Assembly (NCBI GenBank): GCA_000499405.2
Contig: HG738137.1
Location: forward strand, 14,439,661 to 14,503,660
DNA: 64,000 bases
From: Onchocerca volvulus
Taxonomy: Eukaryota > Nematoda > Chromadorea > Rhabditida > Onchocercidae
Direction of reading: 5' to 3'
Shown in pieces: positions 1-10,348 of this stretch. A model generated the notes under the pieces. That model searched no databases, was not told where the DNA came from, and worked only from the letters and a program-made list of their open reading frames with translations. Position numbers and translations under genes: made by a program. Within the stretch, counting starts at the first letter, position 1. Every line of letters begins with the position of its first letter.

Positions 1-90
1 AATGTAAATGCTCCCTGTTATCCGAACGGAACTTTGCAAGTTCTCCACGGATTGTTTTCAAATTCTAATACAATCTTGAATCGACGTCGG
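1..90 (+). mobile_element. Helitron 5'-terminal repeat, cut by the window edge
   Basis: The first 75 bases match the 5' end of the complete Helitron at 30,740-30,815 (AATGTAAATGCT, then GGAAnnTT, CAAGTTCTCCA and GATTGnTTTCAAATT). By comparison with that copy, the terminal TC should lie roughly a dozen bases before the window. The orientation is plus, opposite to the Rep relic that follows. This suggests nested or rearranged Helitron pieces rather than one simple element. Confidence 0.6.
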
Positions 91-1550
91 CATCGGGTAT
101 TTCAACGCATATTATAGTATCGATTTCGTTTGAAGTGATTTTATCATAAAGCCAGATTAGTATATGGGCATGTCGCAATCCTCTCTCCTGCCATTCTACT
201 AAGCAGCGCACAACCCAAATACTTCATGTTTTACCATGAAATCCAGCAGCGATTTCAGCTTCTGTCTGAAAACCCGTGCTGTGACGTCATGTCTATCTGT
301 CGCCAATTGCCAAAGAAGTAAGCGATTTTGTATATCCCAAGCTGGATTGCATGTGAATGTAGTGAATAGGTCTAGACGCCCGAATTGGCGAACCTATGCA
401 ATTACATCTTGAGCGTATTTACGCATATAACGTGGAGTGCCTGCATATTAAGATGGCAAAATCGTTAGTCTTCCAACTTTAGTTATATTATCGTCATTCA
501 CAACTTCATCTTGCAAATGAATGTATTGTTCAGAGCGAATATCAAATTTTCTGTTTCGATTTCTGCATACAAATCTACGATATTCTGGTGAAACAATTAA
601 CGGCATTTCAAAATGTGATTATCTTCATTCTCTTGAATCATTAATTGGTATAAATAATAGTTCACTGCGCTGCATTTCCTATCTGTTTCTTCGCCACTGA
701 TTGGATTTATCATCTTAACGTTGAAGTGATATCCATCTGCACCATTCCAAAAAATGATTGGATATTGCAAAGCATCGTAGCTTCGATGTGTTTCTGCAAT
801 TTTTGTCAATTGATCATTTCTCTTGTGAAAAACAATATCTCTAGATTGGAATTCATCTCTTACTATAATAATTGTCACTTCGTCTATAGCTGATATTGAA
901 TCTTCGCATGTGTTCTCTAGCAGGCGCTTTGTCAGCATGAGTAACAATCTTGTATGTATCAGATGACATCATGTCAATTGCTGTTTTGAACAAACGCACT
1001 AAATTGTTATTTTCGTGAAGAAGCTGTTGCAATTGGAGAATGACAGACTTTCCTGTGTCGGTATGAATTCCGTAGCATGCATTTAATTCATCACTGCTAT
1101 CACCAATGAAATACATTTGGCAGCGGAGGTAGGGAGTCGGTTTTGTGATAAATCTGTCCATTCACTTTAAAAGTTGGCATGAATTGTGTTGTTACGATTT
1201 CTGCGCCGGGCGACGTCATTTGGAAGCACAAGTTGTATTTTCAGATTTTAAATAAAAAAGATTTGATTCGGCGGTATATCCGGCAAGCAAAGTTTTTAAT
1301 GGCTCTAGTAGTTCTTCAAGTTAAGGTAGTTTATTTTTTCCGCGGCGCAACACATTCCTTTCTTTTCTCCATTGAATTTCAAAGTCTTGCAATAAGGACA
1401 TATTCAGTCATAGTGCTGATGAGAACATACGAGCTCAAACTGGTATCATCAACTAGATTGTATCGGAATGCAGGGGATTACAATTGCGTGATTGCTGAAC
1501 ACGAAGTCGTGTTTGACGCTGATCAAGAAATACTAAAGTTGAATTAGCGC
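70..1550 (-). pseudogene. Degenerate Helitron Rep (Helitron_like_N / HUH replicase) fragment
   Basis: This is the N-terminal half of a rolling-circle Helitron replicase-helicase, read on the minus strand and broken by frameshifts and stops. Pieces recognised in order from about 1,250 down to 70 include NLCFQMTSPGAEIV-like sequence, MPTFKVNGQIYH, YFIGDSSDELNA, QLQQLLHENNNLVRLFKTAI, SYDALQYPIIFWNGADGYHF, MIQENEDNHILK, DRHDVTARVFRQKLKSLLDF and RHAHILIWL. The last holds the His-x-His (HUH) metal-binding motif of the Rep nuclease. At least one frame change occurs where two open frames overlap (853-947), and others lie between 100 and 600. Homology stops near base 70, where the sequence passes into Helitron terminal-repeat DNA. 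The helicase half is absent. No intact protein can be made, so this is a fossil. The family call is firm; the exact start of homology near 1,550 is approximate. Confidence 0.85.
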
Positions 1551-1821
1551 AACATAGTTTTAAAGTGACGACAAATATGTTTACTGCCGAGACGCTCCAA
1601 TTCACAGATAAAGACAGATCGACGTAGCAACAGCAACAGTTCGGAATACCAAGGGTTCAAGTTCGACAGTTCAAAGCGACACAACAATAGCAACAATCCG
1701 ATAATTCACTTGAATAGTATTACTTCTCTATCAGCGACAAAGGAAAGAATAACTCAGTGATCAATTTGCCTGGATGTTTTCTAATTGTTTGTTGCGAAGA
1801 ATTACTCTTCATCAAATCAAT

Positions 1822-1862
1822 AAACCTTTCTCAACAGCATTCATCTCTGTTGAGAAAGGTTT
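1822..1862. repeat. Perfect 16-bp inverted repeat with 9-nt loop
   Basis: AAACCTTTCTCAACAG (1,822-1,837) is followed by a 9-base loop and its exact reverse complement (1,847-1,862). A CTAG followed by T lies at 1,889-1,893. A hairpin upstream of CTRR is the layout of a Helitron 3' end, but the spacing (about 26 bases) is longer than usual. It lies between the Rep relic and the next Helitron module, so a decayed terminus is plausible. Confidence 0.6.
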
Positions 1863-1914
1863 TATTTCAATTCACACTTACTGCTAACCTAGTCTAATCA
1901 CAATAGCAAGAATC

Positions 1915-2397
1915 AGTTTCCAACCCAACCAAACTACAAATCAAATTACAAAGTATCAGTTTTTTTTTTTTTTTTCCCATCACTAGAAATATGCTCTTTC
2001 TCTTTTCTTTTTTTCCATTTAACCAGACTGAGCTACGCATGTTTAAAAACATGCGCATATTCAAATGCAACGTTATATCAAAATTTCAAAGCAATAGGTA
2101 TGGAGTTTCCGATATCTAAGATTTTGAATTAATATAAATAAGGCGCGTATTTAAGAACTTTCGGAGGTTTAAGATTTTGAACAAACGAACATTGACATTT
2201 TTATTTATATAGACTTTATATAGACTATATATAGTATAGTCTATATATATAATATATAGTACATATATTATATATAGCTATATATTTATATAGACTTTTT
2301 ATTTATATTTATATTCTATGGAGTTGGACACGCGAAGCGTTGCCAGTCCTCATAGACTAGCTAGATCAGCTACGAAGCGTGGCCGGGTCAAGTTAGT
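1915..2397 (+). mobile_element. Non-autonomous Helitron module with two hairpin 3' ends
   Basis: Bases 1,915-2,215 are clearly homologous to 31,228-31,511 in the same orientation. Shared blocks include AACTACAAATCAAATTA, CAGACTGAGCTAC, TCAAAATTTCAAAGCAATAG and GATATCTAAGATTTTGAATTA, ending in GAACATTGACATTTTTATTTAT. An AT-rich palindromic stretch follows (2,205-2,310, TATATAGAC repeats). Then come two hairpins: GGAC...GTCC around 2,335-2,349 followed by CTAG, and GCTACG-AAG-CGTGGC at 2,369-2,383 followed by TTAG and T (2,394-2,398). These resemble stacked Helitron 3' termini. Confidence 0.65.
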
Positions 2398-2577
2398 ACA
2401 TAAATAAGCCATAAAATATATTTTTATTTCTCTCTTTTCTAATTTAATTCAATTCAAATCAAACTGATTATGAAATAATGAGATTGAATCATTAAATTTA
2501 TAAATTAAACGTCGGAAAAATGAAAGTTTTCATCTTTTTTTGATTTAATGAATACTAAAATTTTCGTGTATTTTAAG

Positions 2578-3543
2578 GCGTTATCGGTTTCTTGCAATAC
2601 TGGAATTGCTTTTTGGATCCGATATTAATGGTATCAATATTAATATCAGCTGGCTTAAGTATCGATTTTATCGTGCATATCATTTTTCATTATATGACAA
2701 GTAAATACACTGATAATGTTCAACGAATTACTGCTGCATTTGAAGCGTGTGCACTATCATTGTTACAAGTAATTAATTGTCGAAATAATTTTATTTAAAA
2801 GTTTTTTCATTTATAACAAACATAAATATTTTTTTTGATTTTTTTATTTGACTCTTTTCTCATATTTTTCATAAATTTGAATAGTAATTTCTACTAAACT
2901 TTTATTAAATTCATATAATGTTATAATTTCGATTTGATTATGTAAACATCAAAATTCCATATTCAGTTTCATTAACAATAATTGACTTGTCATTAGAAAA
3001 AATAAACAGATAAAAATGCAATTTAACTGAAAGTAGTTTAATTCGAAGTATTTCAGATTATTATATTCAATATTTGCAAAACAGACTAATTAGATAACTT
3101 TTAGAAAAGTTAAAAATTAATTTATTGAAGATAATTAGAAATTCAATCTAATTAAAATGATTAATAATCGATAATAGGAGTTCAATAATTTAGTCTTAGA
3201 TTCAGGCGCACTTGTTAAAATCTTATCTAATTATCAATTTATAAAAATGTTACCATATTTAGCATTTCTTATATTAATAAATTTTTAACTGATTGAGATA
3301 TAAAATTTGGAAATGTATTTTAATTTTTTAATTAAAAAGTAAAATTTTCAGGCTGGTATATCAACATTTCTTATTATGTTTCCGGTATTATTCGCTCCTA
3401 TAGGAATTCATGCTGTGTTATCAAAAGCAATTATACTAACAATAATATTTGGCTTATTGCATGGTCTATTTATTGTTCCGGTATTTCTTACTGTCCTACC
3501 TAATTGGTTTATTAATTGTTGGCCTAATTGTTCGAAAAACTAA
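2578..3543 (+). CDS. Patched-related (ptr) protein, last two exons (partial)
   Basis: Exons are 2,578-2,768 and 3,352-3,543 (TAA), joined in phase after CAA|GTAATT...CAG|GCT. The encoded C-terminus begins GVIGFLQYWN-like and continues LDPILMVSILISAGLSIDF. This is the conserved block of nematode Patched-related/sterol-sensing (RND-fold) proteins, where other members have an LDPI..I.LI..IGFSVDF pattern. Later hydrophobic stretches (STFLIMFPVLF, IILTIIFGLLHGLFIVPVFL) are the last membrane helices, followed by a short cytosolic tail. The acceptor of the first exon is TTTTAAG and needs one base from an upstream exon. No such exon lies in bases 1-2,577, which are Helitron DNA. The rest of the gene is therefore either beyond the window, making this a Helitron-filled intron, or lost, making this a remnant. 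Ptr proteins act in membrane trafficking, moulting and lipid handling. Family confidence is high; functionality is unknown. Confidence 0.82.
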
Positions 3544-6500
3544 TTGTCCAATTTCATTTCTAATATATTTGTTAAACATTCCTATGTTATTCCTATGAAT
3601 AACAATAATATTGAATTTTACTTAATTATAATATTTTAATCATTAATTTTAAAACATGTCATATTCTTTATTAATTTTAAAAATATGAACTTATTTGTTT
3701 CTCTTTATTTAAGCTAATGAACAAAAAATATCGTGCGAAATTTTTTTTAGCTCAAAAATATTTTTCAAAAATTTCAAATTTATTTTATAAATTGATTCAT
3801 CTGCTTTTCTTCTTCTTTCATTCACATTGTTTAAGAAATATTTTGGATACATTCCCAAATGTACAGCTGAATGTATTCTATTTTTAATTAAATTTTCAAG
3901 CTTTTCTAATGCTGATATTAGCATTATTTAAATAATTTTGCTAACAAAATTGAAAATTCTCGAGAAATGAAAATTTCAATTTTTCGAAAAAAGAAAAAAC
4001 TATTGCAAAAATTGTCACTTTTGAATTTCTTACCTAATATCAAATATTTTACAAACTTTTACAAATTTCTTACTTAGTTTACACATAGATATTTCTTCCA
4101 TTTCGAATATTCATTGTAAAATTGTTAACTAATTAATCAATTTACACTATTTCATTTCTCTTACTAATTTCTAATAATTTTTCTCTTTTCTCTTCAAAAC
4201 ATATATTTTTCTTTTGCTACTGTTTTTGTTATTAATTCGTATCTCATTCATTTAAGAAGAAGAAAAAAAAAAACCTTCTTAATATAATTTTTTTTAAATG
4301 TTAAATGATATTCATTGCTCAAATATATGTGTCATCGATTTTGCTGATTGATTCGTTTGATTTCAGGAAATTTTAGTGTTTAATTTTATTATTATTTTTT
4401 ATCCTTTCTTTTACGAAGTATTTACAATAATAATCGTATATGTTACTTATATATTTGTTATTTATACTAATCTTTATATAACCTTATAATCTTATATGTA
4501 TTTATATATTTACCACAAAAAATATGTCTCCATTGTTGCCACAAAAAGGCCCGAGGCCTCAGCCATTGTAATGAAAGCCCCAGGCTTACTTCATATTCAA
4601 TTGTTTTTATTTCAAATATCCATTATGTATTGATTACTCATATCATTTAATCGAATTATTATGTAATAAATTTTTCGCATATTTTCAATTATAATTTGTA
4701 TGAAAAATTAAAAAAAACAAAAATTTTTTCTTTTTCACCTTTTTATTTAATTTTTTTTTTTTTTTTTTTTTTTATGATTTTATTCGGAAGAAGGAATTTG
4801 CATTCTTCCTGCTCAAAAAAAAAAATTCGTAAATTTCTTGACTTTCTGATCTTTTTGCAATTTTTTCTATAAGATTAAAACAATTTTTGCAATTTTTTTT
4901 TTTAAAATTTTAATCCTTTTTTTGAATGGAATTATTTTTACGTATCATTTTGCTAATTGTTCACATTATTTGTCTTTTGGCAAGCAAAAGAAAAAATTTT
5001 TGATCGAATTGTCAGTAGCATATTTGATTACCTGTATGTCTGATGGTACTTGAGAAGGATGCGACAAAGTTGTAAAAATAAGAATAAAAAAAAAAAAAAA
5101 AACAAAACAAAATTTGTAAAAGATAAATTATTTTTGCATTTATCAAGGAAAATATGATAGATTATCTTATTTCTTGATAAATATTAAATTGCATCATTTC
5201 CAAATTAAATTTGTAATATTTCGGAATCAAGTGTGATTGCTTTCAAATTAAAAACATAAAAAAGCAAAGAAACTTAATAAATAATTAAGCATTGAACATA
5301 TTATTAATTTTATCACTATTAAATGAATTATCTTCAACTGTGAAATGTTAGAGCAACAGAAACTTTGAATTATTTATTAAAAAATAAGTGAATTTAGCGT
5401 ATAGCAAACTTTTATGACGATTTTCTAAAAAAAAGAAAAATAATCTAATAAAAAGATTTCAAAAGTATTGTAATAAATTCTCGGCAATTTTTTACGGTAT
5501 CTATCGAAAACATTATTAATTATAAGCTTCTTTAAAGAATGCTACAGTAAAAGAATTGGACCAGGATACTGTATTCTTTGTGAAGTTTGCACTGTTATTG
5601 AAATACGGTAAATAGAATTTTCTCACCATACCATTCAAAAATAATTGAACTATATATTGGAAGCTTACTGTTATTGGGATACGATAAATGAGTTTTTTTC
5701 ATTGTAAAGAAAACTATCGAAAATATTTCAACTATATATGTGTGTTGAAAATGATCATATGAAAATAAGCAAAGGAAAAGGAAAAAAAGGACAAAATAAT
5801 ATCATTTAATTGGATTGGAATGTCCATCAAGCATTTTTAAATCATCCGACATAAAATTATCTATATAATATAATAAATAGTTATATTTGTAATCATGACT
5901 ATAGGTGGATTATTCCTTATATAAAATAATCATAATTTCGTAATCAATTCAACGATTCCATTTATCGCATACTTGATCGCAAGAATTGATTGCTTAATTT
6001 CGTTGCTGATTTCGTTCGTTAACTAAAATTTGAAAATATTATTAAAATTTAACAATCTTAAATCAATGGACATCAATGGACAATTTAAATGCGAATTTAG
6101 ATCTAATAAATGGAAAAACGGAATAAATAGATATGGGAAGTTTTTTTTTTTTTTTTCGAATTTCGTATCGTTTTGAAAGAAAAATTATTTAAAATTTTTG
6201 ATGAATCAATAGGGAATGAATCGTTGATAATATATAAATTAATTATAGATAAATCAAATTATCAATAAACAATTTATGCAACAATTAGCAAATTAGTATA
6301 ACATAAATGACTGAATAATAAATTAGCAAATAAATGAATTAAAAAATGCTAAAAGAACGAAGAAATAATATATCAAATAAGTAAATTGTGGAATGATGAA
6401 CAATCAGATCTTTGATTTTATTTAACTGAATAATAATTAAACGTAAATAAATGGGCGAAAAATTTTAAATGATTTAATAAATTGAAAAATTTAATAAATT

Positions 6501-6762
6501 ATCTATCAAAGTTTTCGTCGAAATTAATATTGCTGAATTAAATCATCACAATATTTAATTATTTGTACTGCACCATCTTATTGATCGCTACAGTGTTAGA
6601 GAGTGTATTCAAGCACTGCGTAATCAATGAGATAATTGTAATTTAATAATTAAATACTGCAAATAACTACAGTATTCTGGGTATATTCAAACATCGTATT
6701 GCATTATTACAGTATTTATTGATTGCTTCAAGTCTTCGTTTGCAACTATGGTACCATAAGGC
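3544..6762. other. Intergenic AT-rich DNA between convergent genes
   Basis: No supported exon is seen. A minus-strand open frame of 71 codons (3,709-3,924) has an acceptor-like CAG but its phase does not fit the gene above it. A short GC-rich block (4,546-4,600, with GGCCCGAGGCCTCAGCC) stands out from its surroundings. Long T and A runs occur at about 4,750 and 5,085. A degenerate tandem pair with the phrase TACTGTAT/ACTGTTATTG lies at 5,565-5,745. Confidence 0.6.
5565..5745. repeat. Degenerate tandem pair of about 85-bp units, part of a dispersed repeat
   Basis: Unit 1 (5,584-5,660) and unit 2 (5,661-5,745) share ACTGTTATTG, GATACGATAAAT-like and TCAACTATATAT-like phrases in the same order. 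A third diverged copy (GAATACGGTAAAT then AGAATTT) lies near 55,125-55,165, so this is a family rather than a local accident. Confidence 0.5.
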
Positions 6763-9700
6763 TTATTTTTTTTTGATGAATGCTGCATCATAGTACTAAA
6801 ATGATGTATATTTGCATCATAAGCATGAAATAAGCATACTGTATGATATTCAAATCAACAATTACAGTATTCGTTTTTGTACTAAATAGAACGATTCAAA
6901 TTGCTTACTTTCAAATGATACTGTATTGGAAGATAAAGTCGACACATTAATGGATATAAATGTTCGGTGGAACTATCAATCATTGATCGCAACTGATCGA
7001 GCAGATCAAATTGATAATAATCTTGTATTACATTCAATCCATTATTCGTTTCATTTTCTTCACACATATTTCGTATTAATTCTTTCTGAAATAAATCACA
7101 AATTTCGGGGAAATCACTTCTTTTTCAAAATTTTCCTTCCAATTTAATTTTTAATTATTTTTTTTTTTATAATTGTCCTACTTAAATATATTTTTCGATA
7201 ATTTAGTAAAGTTAATATTATGAATCATTTATTACTGTAATTGGTATTAATATCATTTCATGAAAAAGAATATATGTCAATCTAATGATGCAAAAGTTTC
7301 ATTTGATCATTTTACTACACTTTTACCACCCATTTATGGTACCAACAAATATCAGTGAAAAATAATTTACTAATACTTTTAAAAATAAATTGCATAATTA
7401 TTCAAAAAATGAACAAAAAAAAAAAGAATTGTTAGAAATTCTACAAAGCATTTAAAAGAAATTTTTCGTATTATTTATTGGTTAATTAAAATTTTGTTAT
7501 TTCAATTTTTTTTTTTCATTTAAATGACCAAAAGGAAAATAAAATAATTAAAGTTTATTGTGTGAAAATTTCATCATTTTTTAACTTATTCTATCCTATT
7601 GTACGATTTAAATTTATTTATTTTTGCTATTAATTTTTTTTTTGTCAGATATTCCGCTTTATTATGGTTTCAATTTTTCTAGAAATAATTTATTAATTAA
7701 TTAAATTAAAATAAAGATAAAAGAAAGATTTGAAAATTTACACGACATTCCAAATGACAAATTTGAAAAGCACATTGCTTATTCAATTGCCAATATTGAT
7801 AAATTTCAGCAAAATTAGCCGACACACCATAAAGATATAACTTTTCATTTTCTTTTGTCGCAAATCGTCGAGAAATTCGACGACATATTTTATTGCATTC
7901 ATTATGCGCACTATCGCTGGTATAGCTGGAAATCACAATTTAAAAATTAGTTAATTCAAATTAAAAACTATTTACATATGCTAATTACAATAATTAAGCG
8001 GAAAAAAACGAACAAAATTTTGCCGAACATGAAAATTTTTAGTCAAAATAAAAAAAATTAAGTAAGAAAATTCTATAAATTGTAAATTTTTAAATTTCGG
8101 AAACAAAATATTATTGCGAAAAAAGTTAATATTTTATATGATTTAAGGAAAGAAATTTAAATGAGAAAAAAATTGAAATTGTTACAAGAAAAATATTCCT
8201 TTTTTTTTCTTTTTTATAAAATAAATATTGATAAATCAAACAAGTAAGCCGATAGAAGATTTAGTTTAAATTTATATGGTGAATGAATAAATATTTCTTT
8301 TTTTTCTATCAATTTTTTTGAATTTATTTGAAAATTTTTTCTCTCTAAAAAAAAAGAAAAAAAAACATTAAATTTTGAAACAAAAAAAGGTTTTTAAATC
8401 ATCGAATCTTTATTACAATTTTTAATTTATTTCCTTATTCTTCTTTAAATTATTAATTCGTACCGTTTCATAACCTTATAAATTTTTGAAATTTTATGAA
8501 TTTGTAGGGAAAAAAAAAAAGTTTCGGAATAAAAAATAAAAAACTTACTTTAAACAATTAAGTGCATTTTCAAATTCTAATCGTTTCAAAGCACAAATAT
8601 GCAAATCACTACTCCATGGAATATATTTCTGGTTTATTCGACATCGCGCATTCCAACATGTTAATTTTTGTTTTGTTAAATTGCAAAATGTGTAAAAATT
8701 ATCAAATGATGCGGTGATTAGTTCATCTAATGGAAATTCGTAAAATTCTTCATCGTAATTTTTTTGAAAATGCATCTGCAAACAATTCAAATTTAGAAAA
8801 AATGAAAGAAATAAAGCGTTAAAGAGTGATAAATGAATGATTGAGGAGAAAATGATCGAGATTGAATCAAATTATTGGCCAAAGTAAAAAATGTCTAGAC
8901 CACAAAAAAAATAAGACTAACAAAAATGACTGAATCATTTATTTTGAATCAAATAAGAATATTCAAGACTGAAAAAAATGATGAATGAAAGACCCAAAAT
9001 TATTAATTTTGCTTGGCTTAATCATGTGATCATAGCAATTTAAGCTAAAAATGAATGAAGCGAAAAAAGAAAATTAAAAAAAAAGAAATTAGTTGGAAAT
9101 TTTTGAGACATAAAAAGTTGGTAAAATGAAAAGACAAATAAATATTGATTGATTTTTTAATTTTAAGTGCTAATTAGGAATTTATAAAAAATACCTCTTG
9201 TATATAAATAACTGAATTGTAATGCTCAATTTTCCAAATTTGAATTTTAAATTTCTTAAGTGTAATTTTTTTGCGTCCTATGTTGTATAAATATTTGTTA
9301 TAATAAAATTAGGAGAAGGAGAAAATTTCGTTTTTTGAAAATAAAATAGAATTGGAAAAAAATCACAACATAAATTAGAAGATTATTGTTTGCAACGAAA
9401 ATGATGTTCTTTTTTGAAGTTACCGCTAAAATAATTAAAAAAACTCCTTTTTTTTCCAAATAAATTCAACCATTTTATTGTCTACCAGATATTTTAAAGA
9501 ATTAAAATACTTTGGTGAAAAAAAAAATATATATTTCTTTGAATATTTTAGATATATATATAGACGGAACAGAAATATTTTAGTCTAATATTTGTAATTT
9601 AAAGTAGCAAATAATTTCATTTAGGATATAAAAATTGATGGAATGAAAAGACAAATATTTGATTAGTTCGATTTTGAATGCTTAATAAAATAAGTAATTT

Positions 9701-10348
9701 AATTTAATATATAAAAGCATTGATAGGATGAAAAGACAAACAATGACTGGTTTAATTTTGAATATTAACCTAGAATATACAGGAAATAACTTTTATGCAT
9801 GAATAATTGAATTATAGCGTAAAATTTCGTAAATTTAAATTTCAAATTTCTTAATTCTAATTTTTTTTTTAACATTTTATACTGTATATGTTTGTTATAA
9901 TAAAATCAGACGAAAAAAAAATTTCTTTTTTTTTTCTAGGGAAAAGTTTTTGTTATTGTTTAAATGAGTATTATAATTTTTTACGATTTATTTAATTGTT
10001 AAATTCAATTTTTTATTTTTTTTCAACTTCCAATTAATCGATAACGCTATCTTTTATTATTACTGTAGCATAAGCGAACAAAAATTTGACTGAAACTAAC
10101 ATAAAAATCGTTTTTCCATTGTGCATCACATTGAGCTTTACATTTAATCAACTTATTTCGATTTGTACTATTAATAATATCGCTATTGTTATCACCAATA
10201 TTATCATTATTATCATTATTATCATCATTATCATCATTGTCACTGATACTATCATTACCAATAACGGTTTTTGGATAATCATTATTTTGTTGGCAGCATT
10301 GCGGTACTGTTGTAATTGCACCGACATATGCCAATACCGATGCCAAGG
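6763..10348 (-). CDS. Secreted Cys-rich protein, CPG4-like (5' exon missing from model)
   Basis: Exons in transcript order are 10,101-10,348, 8,549-8,775, 7,742-7,925, 6,909-7,085 and probably 6,763-6,795 (ending FIKKK, TAA). All junctions are GT-AG and in phase. About 289 residues are covered. An upstream exon carrying the start codon and the rest of the signal peptide was not located; the first known residues (LASVLAYVGAITTVPQCC) look like the end of a signal peptide. A run of Asp/Asn encoded by a trinucleotide repeat (10,190-10,260) follows, then 14 more Cys, including LIKCKAQC, KLTCWNARC, NECNKICRR, CAFQICHLEC and YPLMCRLYL. Spaced Cys pairs with 'C..C' helical segments and an Asp/Asn-rich linker recall nematode chondroitin proteoglycan 4 (CPG4)-domain proteins, which are secreted or extracellular. 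This family call is by pattern only. The last exon is the weakest part of the model. Confidence 0.55.

Noticed and set aside
1179..1547. 122-codon plus-strand frame
   Set aside because: It is the antisense shadow of the Helitron Rep relic, whose minus-strand motifs run through the same bases.
3709..3924. 71-codon minus-strand frame as the last exon of the Cys-rich gene
   Set aside because: The CAG acceptor at its start would need phase 1, while the preceding exon ends in phase 0, and it would then meet an immediate stop. A nearer exon at 6,763-6,795 fits phase.
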